A stretch of DNA of 64,000 bases, taken from Astragalus membranaceus. Its lineage: Eukaryota; Streptophyta; Magnoliopsida; Fabales; Fabaceae. The translations under genes were made by a program, and so were the position numbers. Below, in pieces: positions 55,768-64,000 of the stretch. Below the pieces are notes generated by a model. It saw only the letters and a list, made by a program, of their open reading frames with translations, ran no database searches and had not been told where the DNA came from. Numbering within the stretch: position 1 is the stretch's first letter; each line of letters begins with the position of its first letter. The stretch is taken from positions 69,701,521 through 69,765,520 of the forward strand of contig CM076847.1 of assembly GCA_039519185.1 (NCBI GenBank), written 5' to 3'.

Positions 55768-57904
55768 CTAGTACTATACCCGTGCATCCGCACGGGCCGA
55801 TCGCGTTACGTCATATGATTACCTCAAATAGAAACGTTAGTTTGAAATTTCATTAAACTAAAATCAATTGTAAAATATAGATGATGACTTGCATACGGAC
55901 AGGTGCTGTCGTGTTCTTTTTAGGAATGAATTTAGACAGTATTTAAATAGTCTGAACATTACCCCGTGAAAATAAAGAAAAATTTAAAGTAGATAAAAAA
56001 GGAGTTTCAAATAAAAAATTGATAAATATTAAAACTAAAAATGTAAAAGTATCATTTAAAAACAATATGTGCATTTATCCCGTGTGTTTTATATATTAGT
56101 GCAGTGTTTTTTTATATATCAGTGTTGTTATCCCATGTTTTTTTGTATATTAGTGCAAACTATCCCGTGTTTTTATATATATCATTGCAATTATCCCCGT
56201 ATTTTTTTATATATCAGTGCAGTTGTCCAGTGTTTTTTTATGTATCAGTGCAGTTATCTCATAGTTTCAATTGATTATTTGAGTTGATTAGTAGATTATT
56301 GTAGATAGGGAAAGATAGATAGTAGATTATCAATAACAAATATTTATCCCGTGTTTTTTTTATATATCAGTAACAATTATTTGTCATTTTTTAGGTATTA
56401 GTGACAAATATTTGTCGCGTGTGTTTTAAATATTAATCAGTTTAAATAGTTATTAAGCCTTCTTGTTTTTTTAGATAGTAGTTTTCAAAAACTATAATTA
56501 TCAATGGAAAATATTAATCCCGTGTTTTTTTATATATCACTGCAGTTATCCCCGTGTTTTTTATATATCTGTGCAATTATCTAGCAGTTTCAATTGATTA
56601 TTTTAGTTGATAGTAGATTATAGTAGATAGTAAATTTGTTAGATGGTAGATTATCAATAAGAAATAATTGTTTTAAATATTAATCAGTAATTTAAATAGT
56701 CATTAAGCCTGCGTATTTTTTAGATAGTAGGTTTGTAGTAGTAGGTTTCAAAAAATTTAATTATCAATGACAAATATTATTCTCGTGTTTTTTTATATAT
56801 CAGTGCAGTTATCTCGTAGTTTCAATTAATTATTTTAGTTGATTAATAGATTATAGTAAATAGTAAAAGAGAGATAGTAGATTATCAATAAGAAATATTT
56901 ATTTTAAATATTAATCAGTAGTTTAAATAGTCATTAAATATTATTGTTTTAGATAGTAGGTTTATAGTAGTCTTCGAAAAATTTAATTATCAATGACAAA
57001 TATTAATCTTTTGTCTTTTTATATATTTGTGTAGTTATTCCGTGTGTTTTTATATATCATTGCAGTTATCTCATAGTTTCAATTGATTATTTGAGTTGAT
57101 TAGTAGATTATTGCAGTTATCCCGTATTTTCATATTAGATTATTTGAGTTGATTAGTAGATTATAGTAGATTATAGTAGATTATTGCAGTTATCACGTGT
57201 TTTTTTAGATAGTAGTTTTATAGTAGTTTTCCAAAATTATAATTATCAATGGTAAATATTAATTATAAATTGTCAAAAAAAAAATTATAAATATCAATGG
57301 TAAATATTAATCCCGTGTTTTTTTATATATCACTACAGTTATCCCGTGTTTTTTATTTATCAGTGCAGTTATGTCGTAGTTTCAATTGATTATTTTAGTT
57401 GATTAGTAGATTATAGTAGATAATAAAAGTTAGATATTAGATTATCAATAAGAGATATTTGTTTTAAATATTAATTACTAATTTAAATAGTCATTAAGTC
57501 TTCTTATTTTTTAGATAGTAGGTTTATAATAGTAGTCTTCAAATTTTTTAATTAAAGTAGTGTTTGTATAAATTTAGAAATTTAGTTTTTTAATTAAAGT
57601 AGTGTTTGTATAAATTTAGAAATTTAGTTAAAAGAATTAAAGTGAAGTGATAAGAGAAAAAGAATAATTATTTATGGGAAAAGTAAAGTAAAAAGAAAAA
57701 AAAGTGTAAAAGAAAAGTGAAAATGAGGAAAGAGAGTGTAAGAAGAAAGAGAAAAAAGGAAGAAAGAGAGTGTAAGAGAAAAGTGAAAAGTAAAGATGAG
57801 AAATGACATTATTATCCTTTGTTGTTGTGTTAGAAAGGATAGGTGACAATTAGTGACGGAGGCTAATAATGGTAGTTCATAGGTAGTATATTAGTATAAA
57901 TAGA
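55768..57904 (-). mobile_element. Non-autonomous Helitron
   Basis: On the minus strand the 3' end is CCCGTGC-GGAT-GCACGGG (a 7-bp stem with a 4-base loop, about 55780-55797), then TATAGTA and CTAG, followed by T: the Helitron hairpin plus CTRR terminus at an A/T target. The 5' end is TCTATTTATACTAATATAC at 57904, preceded by A. There is no Rep/helicase coding. The body is filled with diverged copies of a phrase with CCCGTGTTTTTTTATATATC and CAGTGCAGTTAT. Confidence 0.65.
56080..57400. repeat. Diverged tandem repeats in the Helitron body
   Basis: A short unit (ATCCCGTGTTTTTTTATATATCAGTGCAG-like, about 35 bp) and a longer one (GATTAGTAGATTATAGTAGATA to TTAAATATTAATCAGT) recur about ten and six times. 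Confidence 0.75.
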
Positions 57905-58160
57905 TATTAGATTACAAAAATAGCACTTCTTTTATATGTTTTTTCTTACTTCTAAAAATTGAAAAGTGAATAATAAAAAAAAATTATTTTCACTAGTTCT
58001 TTTATAATTCGTACAAATAAGATAAAGTATAATTGATATAAGTGAAAATATATCAACAAAAAAAAAATCAGAAAACAAACCCAATGCGCCTTAATGGATC
58101 TTTAGCAACGGCAATTAAGCCCAGTATATGTTTGATACTATGTTGGACTAGTCTAGTTCA
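57905..58160. other. Spacer between Helitron and Mutator-like element
   Basis: AT-rich; no gene. Confidence 0.5.
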
Positions 58161-58279
58161 TTTATACTATGGTTTTGATTTTCCTACCCCATCTCTAGCC
58201 CTTATACTCCCACTTTTTTAATTTATTCCCATTTTACAGTCAATTGAACAATAAAATTTAAGCCATTTTTTTTTATTTT

Positions 58280-58415
58280 ATTTTCCGGATTTATGTGTTA
58301 CAAGGTAAATTCGAAACTGTTTTCTGAAAGAATTTCCAGATTTATCTTTTAAGACATAAATCCGGAGCCTATTTTTTTAATTCCAGATTTATGTTTAAAG
58401 ACATAAATCCGGAAT
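58280..58415. repeat. Left subterminal CCGGATTTAT repeats of the MULE
   Basis: At least five copies of CCGGATTTAT, CCAGATTTAT or the reverse complement ATAAATCCGGA, partly arranged as hairpins. Confidence 0.75.
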
Positions 58416-58653
58416 GTATTTTTTTAAATAATTTAAGTTAATTATTAAAATTAAAATTTAATATAATAATACTAGATTTTGATCAACGACCAAGATCCTG
58501 CCGATACTTTTGACAGACTCGATACCGACATTTTTTACCAACGGTCTACATTCGGTCAAAATACTTTAATGTACGCATTGATAAGCGTGCCTCAATGGTC
58601 TAGATTTCTTATCCACAATATTGATCAACGACACACACCCAATGAAAATCAAA

Positions 58654-58664
58654 ATCGCTATAAA
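58654..58664 (+). promoter_or_regulatory. TATA box of the MULE plus-strand gene
   Basis: GCTATAAATAC about 95 bp upstream of the ATG at 58751. Confidence 0.55.
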
Positions 58665-58750
58665 TACACACATTTACCCTCATTTCTTTCACGCCAACAC
58701 TTATTTGCTTTAGTAAACCATTGTTTATTTCATTTTCCAAACACTCCAAA

Positions 58751-59108
58751 ATGAACTCGCTTTCATAATTGTGGAAAGATCACCAGAAAAGAAAATTGTG
58801 TCTGGTTTGAGTGTTCAGATCCTGTTTTAGGTAGGCTCAAGCAGGACATCACCCTCTCGCGTTTGAAAGATAAAGTAGAGGGTAAGGTTCAACAGTGTGC
58901 ATGGCACCAAGAGGTTAGTAGTATTATTTATCGCAAATTCAGTCGTGGAGATGATGGTCGTGTTTACTGGTGCTCCATGAATGTTAAGAGCGTAGACGAC
59001 GTACGAGAAATGTTGGGCATCCATGATGGGTATAATAATGATGGTCCTTTGGAGCTGTACGTGGAGACCAAACAGAGTGTCAACGAGATTCTTTGTCTTT
59101 TGAGATAG
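58751..59108 (+). pseudogene. MURA-type transposase N-terminal fragment
   Basis: One frame from about 58780 reads CVWFECSDPVLGRLKQDITL then SRLKDKVEGKV, and later YWCSMNVKSVDDVREML and GPLELYVETKQSVNEI. This is the pattern of the N-terminal region of plant MULE transposases (conserved F.C.DP, L..LKDKI, V....DV..MF, IELYV blocks). The ATG at 58751 leads into a stop after five codons, so the start is damaged. The frame ends at 59106-59108. The MULE catalytic domain and zinc knuckle are absent. Confidence 0.6.
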
Positions 59109-60492
59109 GGACTGTCACAATAGAAAAAGAAGCAGGCTTATTTCTTTTTGTTATGTATGTTTTTTTATGTTTGTTTGTGTTAATGTCCTCACTGGTACTG
59201 GTGTTGGTGCAGTCGCTCTCCTCAGCAATCACTGGTGCTGGTGCTGGAATGTCCTCAACTGGAACCTCATGCGCAACATCCATCAAAGGCACCGTGAGGC
59301 GGGGAATCGAAACCTGATAGTACTATGGGAGGTAACTCTCATGGTACTCACACGTGACCTTGGCCCCCCTAATGACATCTTCAACCTATTGGGCAAAGTA
59401 CAACCACCTCATGTCGATATCCCTAGGTTCTGGACGACCATCAATCGGCGAACGTGGGATGTCCTAGACATAACCAAACTGCCAGAAGCACCTATTCGAC
59501 ATGTAAGGTACAACAATGTCATCCCAGTGAATATACCCTCAGAAAAGAACAATAGACTGCCACTCTCACACGTTCCTATGGTCCTTCCACAGTCTCCATA
59601 TGACCTCGGCGGGTCGCAAGGCATGCATCCAACTTCCTCTGGAAATGTTTAAGTTTAAGACTATCATTCTTTTTATTACGCTACCTCCCAGCACGTGGCC
59701 TCGATAGACCCCGGTCGACGCGATCACGTATAGATGATTGCAAAACACTCATATATTCAGCACTGAAATAAAAATATGAATTAATAAATATATTAAAAAA
59801 GTAAATTAAAATAGTAAGATAGTTAATAAGAATTGTACATGCAGCAACGACGCGTAACCCCCACACTGGTAGGTGTCCCAAATAACTTCATCATTAAGCT
59901 GCTAATATAAAAAGGTCAACACAGCTGGACCCCATGCCCAATGGCCAACATCATCATAGTTGTGAAACAACAAAAACCACTTGGCCTCCACATATGTAGC
60001 GCTCTTGCCCATGAAAATGGTGTAGCCCACCAAAAGTAGTAGGTACGCCCTCACAGCATAAACCAAGTTACCCGCTCCAATATGTGCTGCGTAGACCTCC
60101 TCTAACCACCTAAATCTGAAATATGGTCCCCTAGTGGCTATCATCTCCAGTACAAGATCTGCATGACCTATCCTAGCAACTCTGTCCGGCCGCAATGGCC
60201 TTGTTAGTGTCTACGGTACAGGGTGGGGTGTAGAACGAGCCAGTGAGCGGTAGATGAAGCAGGTTGGACACGTCTCCAACGTGATCGTCATTTCACCAAA
60301 GGGTAGGTGAAACGTGCTGGTCTGAGGATGCCATCTCTCCACTAATGCTGAGACGAGCTTGTGATTTACAATCTTCAGAGGTGTATACTGTAGGCTATGT
60401 AGACCATACTTAAGTATCCACTCAAGTACTATCGAATGAGGGGCATCAGGTCGCAGAGCTAGTAAATTCCTCCAATGTGCGGGAATCTTCAT
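59080..60492 (-). pseudogene. Plant mobile domain (PMD, MAIN/MAIL1-like) gene in the MULE
   Basis: From ATG 60492 the minus strand reads YGLHSLQYTPLKIVNHKLVS, LVERWHPQTSTFHLPFGEMT (the PMD entry motif RW.PET.TFHLP.GE.T), then VRAYLLLLVGYTIFMGKSAT and HWAWGPAVLTFLY. In-frame TAG stops lie at 60211 and 59902. A likely intron (59763-59838, GTACAA...TTTCAG) follows. Then LRPAEVIWRLWKDHR matches the PMD C-terminal motif, and a shift near 59600 leads into FTGMTLLYLTCRIGASGS. The C-terminal tail (59292-59080) is acidic and low-complexity. PMD proteins are known both as host nuclear proteins and as transposon cargo; this copy is broken. Confidence 0.75.
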
Positions 60493-60680
60493 TTTCCCAC
60501 GATCCTGTATATATGTACAAAAATATATTAATTAAAAACATAATATTAAACACAAAAAATTAATAAAATGCATATTCCCCCGTAGGATTCTGCCATCTCT
60601 ATCTATAGTGCGCACTACTGCAATAAAATCACAGAAAATTAATAAAATATATACTAACATAAAAAAATTATTAAAAAAAA
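60493..60680. other. PMD gene upstream region
   Basis: AT-rich; would contain the minus-strand promoter, but no convincing TATA box was picked out. Confidence 0.4.
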
Positions 60681-60945
60681 ATTCCTATCGGATTTATCTC
60701 TAGAAGATAAATCCAGAAATTCAATTCCGGATTTATCTTCTAGACATAAATCCGGAAGGAATTTTAAAACGAGTTTCCAGAATTATCTCCCTAAAGATAA
60801 ATTCGGAAGTCATTTTGTGTTCTGGATTTATCTTCTAGAGATAATTCCAAAATGTATTCATTCGGGATTTATATCAAGAGGATAAATCCAGAATACAAAT
60901 TGACTTCTGGATTTATCTTTTGAGAGATAATTCTGGAAAGAAAAA
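60681..60945. repeat. Right subterminal ATAAATCCGGA repeats of the MULE
   Basis: About ten copies of GGATTTATCTYYTAGA or its reverse complement alternate as near-palindromes (e.g. TCCGGATTTATCTTCTAGAC next to ATAAATCCGGA). They match the cluster at 58280. Confidence 0.78.
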
Positions 60946-61077
60946 AAAATTGTCTTACTTTTGTGGTCTCGGAAGTATATGAGAAATGATAAATTTTTGG
61001 CTTTTTAAGGGTTGAGAGGCAAAATGAGAAGTTTAGAGAATTGCTGAGGTATATAGGCTAGAGTTGGGGTAGGAAAA

Positions 61078-61275
61078 TCAAAACTGTTTATACTCATAAG
61101 CCAGTCCAGTTACCATATGGATTGGATTAGCTTTGTACCTCAGCTGTTCTTTACTTGTGGGGTACTTTTTTTGCAGTTTGAAACACACCACTGCCTCAAG
61201 TTGCTTCTCTGTAACGTGCTGGTGAATTTTGAAAGCTTCTAGACCAGTTTTTCTTGGATAGTAAAGTAGTAACAC
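61078..61275 (-). other. Possible exon, unrecognised
   Basis: The minus-strand frame KLQKKYPTSKEQLRYKANPI is not low-complexity and has balanced composition, unlike the neighbouring noise. It is followed by ATG|GTAACT, a possible splice donor near 61117. It overlaps the MULE target duplication, so if it were an exon the MULE landed at its 3' edge. I recognise no family; it may be chance. Confidence 0.2.
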
Positions 61276-61929
61276 TTATGATGTCAAATATTCTATTTTG
61301 TGTCCACAATGTAGATATCTTCAAAATAATCACAAACAAGTGTCCAAATCATCTTGAGAATCAATAATTACTCCTTCAAAGTGGCAGAGATTAGTAATTT
61401 GAATTTTCTTTCCCCTTGTTCTTGTAGATGCTTAAACAAAGTAATGCGTTTTACTATCACACAAGAAGGTTTGTGTACGGTCTAGAATTTTTATTTAATC
61501 TTTTTAATTTTCAAATTTTACTATTTTAGAGAACAAAAAGTTTATTCAATAACAGAAACACCAAGCCATGTGCCCCTGTCTATGTGTAGACAAAATAGTG
61601 CGTCCAACTCTAAATTATTGCCTGTAGAAATTAAAACCATAGATATAATAATTATAAACCAACAACTCAAGCAAACAAAACTGAAAAGAGACACAAACCT
61701 TAGAAAATGGAAGAATCTAGTATCAGCAAAAGTAGTAATATCCTGGACATGACAATGACATGATGCATAACGAATACAATGAATTTTGAAAATTACTAGT
61801 GAGAGCAATATCACACACTAAACAGTCGGCATATAACATTAGCAACTAAAACACCTAAAGAATGAAAAGAAAAGCGTGCACGGTAAAATAATGAAATTTT
61901 CAAAAACTAACATGATGGAAAGATTTCGA
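61276..61929. other. Intergenic sequence, no gene seen
   Basis: AT-rich; no motif supported. Confidence 0.4.
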
Positions 61930-63955
61930 GAAGGCCTATGACACTATTTTTTGGTCTTTTCTGTTTTACATGATGGAATGAATGAGATTCAATTCAGGGT
62001 GGATTAGGTGGATGCAAGCTTGTGCTAGTTTGAGTTCATTGTCGGTGTTAGTGAATGGAAGCCCTACTCAAGACTTCTTGGTACAAAGAGGCTCAAGACA
62101 AGGGGATCATTTATCTCCGTTTCTCTTCTTAATTGTTGCAGAAGGGCTGACAGCTTTGGTTGAAAGGGTCATGACTATGGGTTGGTTTTCCGGATATAAG
62201 GTATGTGAAAATCTTCAATACTCTATTGTGCAATTTGCGGATGATACCATCCTTATTGGTCAAGCATCATGGGATAATATTTGGTTTATCAAGTCAATCC
62301 TTAGGAGTTTTGAATTGGTATCCAGACTGAAGGTAAATTTTAACAAAAGTAAGCTATTTGGTATTAATGTGGCGGAAGACTTTTTGGGTCATGGGTTGAC
62401 GTTTCTTCATTGCCGGACGAAATATATACCCTTTAAGTTCTTAGGGATTCTAGTGGGAGCAAACCCAAGGCGCAACACTAGTTGGAAATCGGTTATCAAT
62501 ATGCTGCGATCTAGACTAGCTTCTTGGAAAGAGCGCCATATCTCTATTGGAGGCCGGGTAACCCTTATTAACTCGGTCTTAAATAGCATCTCGCTTTATT
62601 TCTTCTCATTCTACAAGGCGCCAAAAGTGGTCATTAAGTCTATGATTAAAATCCAACATGATTTTTTTTGTGGGGTATTCAAGAAGATAGCAGGGGCATG
62701 TATTGGGTGGCGTGGGATAAGGTTTGTAGACCTAAGAAGTACGGCGGTCTTGGAATCAAAAATGTTGAGCTATTCAATATAGCTCTCTTATCTAAATGGA
62801 AGTGGCGATTCTTGGGGGAGGAAAATGCTAGTTGGAGATGGATCTTAATGCATAGATACGGTGACCTTTCATCTTTTCTCCTCAATGATCCTCGGACGGG
62901 CGGGAAGAAGGATTCTATATGGTGGCATGATGTTTTTTTCGTTGGTGATGATGTCGTCAATAAAGGGTGGTCCAATGCTTGTATGAGGCGAGATTTAGGG
63001 GGTGGAGAAGCGGTGAAATTTTGGAACCATCACTGGTTAGGCCACCAACCATTGTGTATGGTTTTTCCTAATCTTTATGCAAGTGTTGTTGATAAAAATA
63101 TAACTGTCACAGCAGCAGGCCAGTGGTTTGAGGACCAGTGGCAGTGGCATTTCCCTGGGAGTCTCTTGGCAGATCACCTTGTTGTAGAGGAAGCCTCAAA
63201 TCTGAATGTTATTCTTCATGAAGTTGCGCCAATTCGGGAGGCTCAAGATAGATGGCTCTGGATTTTAGAAGCTCAAAAAAGTTTACTGTTAAGTCGTGTT
63301 ATTCTGAACTGATGCAGGTCCAAATTGCAACCATTAGCGCACCAGCAGCTGATCCAGCAGTTGCTGCATTTCGGGCCGATATTTGGAAGACTTCGGTGCC
63401 TTCAAAAATTAGTACGTTCGAGTAGAGAATTTTCTCTAATGCTGTCCCTATTCGAGATTTGCTGTTCTATCGCCATATTATTGATTCCGAGGAGGCTACC
63501 TTATGTCCGATTTGCAGGAAACATAGCGAAGATTTGTTCCATTTGTTGTGCAATTGCGCTTTATCTAAAAAGGTGTGGGATAAGGTTAGTGTTTGGCTTG
63601 ACGTGCAACTTCAACCCCCTACAAATATTATGGACCATTTCACTCATTTTGGATCTTCATTCAAAGGTAAGAAGGCGCATAAAGCTAAGTACCTCATATG
63701 GCTAGAAACTTGTTGGAGTATTTGGCGTGCGAGGAACAATTTGATATTCAAAGGGGAGGATCCTATGGTAGATTCCATTGTCAACCACATCAAATGTATT
63801 TCGTGGAGTTGGTTTATATACGGAGTGGGTAGTGGGTCAGGTTATTCCATTTCATCTTGGTGGAAAAATGCCCTTCTCTGTAACAACAATATGTAATTGT
63901 GGTTTTGAGCACCCCTAGTGATTCGTTAATGGAATCAATGGCTTATAAAAAAAAA
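61930..63955 (+). pseudogene. LINE, 5'-truncated: RT, linker and zf-RVT
   Basis: Starts within the RT at FEKAYDTIFWSFLFYM. A TGA at 61979 (from TGG) is followed by an open frame to 62782 with WIRWMQACASLSSLSVLVNG, RGSRQGDHLSPFLF, VQFADDTILIG (catalytic FADD intact), FELVSRLKVNFNKSK and FKFLGILVGANPRR. A one-base shift near 62680 leads to MYWVAWDKVCRPKKYGGLG and KWKWRFL (to 63312). Another shift near 63280 and a TAG near 63426 precede the zf-RVT domain (LFYRHIIDSEEATLCPICRK, FHLLCNC, 63459-63896). It ends TGGCTTAT plus nine A residues. Same class as the split LINE at 45-46.5 kb. Confidence 0.88.
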
Positions 63956-64000
63956 CCATAAGTTGAATATAATTAAGAAATGGCTCATGCAAAACCAGTT

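Larger units (their letters stand above)
58170..61086. mobile_element. Mutator-like element (MULE) carrying a plant mobile domain gene
   Basis: Terminal inverted repeats GGTTTTGATTTTCCTACCCC (58171) and GGGGTAGGAAAATCAAAAC (61066-61084) continue inward through CTCTAGCC/GGCTAGAG. The flanks TTTATACTA (58161-58169) and TTTATACTC (61087-61095) form a 9-bp duplication with one mismatch, the size expected for Mutator. Inside are a plus-strand MURA-type N-terminal remnant and a minus-strand plant mobile domain gene. ATAAATCCGGA-type inverted motifs cluster near both ends. About 2.9 kb, with no catalytic transposase domain. Confidence 0.78.

Noticed and set aside
59093..59652. Plus-strand frames in the MULE (74 and 161 codons)
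   Set aside because: They are antisense to the plant mobile domain gene, whose conserved motifs are on the minus strand.
1..64000. Intact host protein-coding gene
   Set aside because: No open frame or exon chain outside transposable elements carries a recognisable host protein family; the one candidate (61078-61275) is too weak.

Overview
The window looks like a stretch of plant nuclear heterochromatin, probably from a legume. The legume guess rests on the style of the repeats, above all a 4.1 kb Ogre-like LTR; that is inference, since no species marker was found. I see no intact host gene, tRNA or rRNA. Almost every recognisable coding stretch belongs to a transposable element, and almost all are broken by stops, frameshifts or deletions.

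Left flank (1-7190): the end of a CACTA DNA transposon (to 2705) with its subterminal repeats, a MITE-like inverted repeat, a 5'-truncated LINE tail (RNase H-like, poly-A), a tRNA-derived SINE-like sequence and a Stowaway-type terminus.

The core (7190-46490) is one nest. A LINE on the minus strand was split by a small non-autonomous hAT-like element (7845-45012, near-perfect 8-bp target duplication). Inside it lies a minus-strand Ty1/copia element (8048-44650, target duplication GATAC). Four later insertions sit in the copia element: a Ty3/gypsy Tekay/Del chromovirus (8387-19246), whose own 3' LTR holds a 2.2 kb solo LTR packed with GGCGCC repeats (9073-11235); a 4.1 kb Ogre-like solo LTR (22321-26451, target duplication ATGAC); a CACTA element with transposase-like genes (about 26690-33845); and a Ty3/gypsy Tat-lineage element (35583-44635, target duplication TAAAT) in the copia 5' LTR. 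The target duplications give the order of insertion, up to five layers deep. The two halves of the LINE, 37 kb apart, still meet in frame across the hAT target duplication.

Right flank (46490-64000): GAGAAGGTTC-rich LTR-like sequence, a gypsy 3' end, a TA microsatellite, a short LINE tail with a 7-bp target duplication (51424-52016), a 782-bp TIR element with an 8-bp duplication (54862-55643), a non-autonomous Helitron (55768-57904), a Mutator-like element carrying a MURA-type N-terminal fragment and a convergent plant mobile domain gene (58170-61086), and a LINE with RT and zf-RVT regions ending in poly-A (about 61930-63955).

The most distinctive cargo is the spliced antisense gene of the Tat element (35979-38415), the plant mobile domain gene inside the Mutator-like element, and the GGCGCC array, which leaves several frames open by composition alone.
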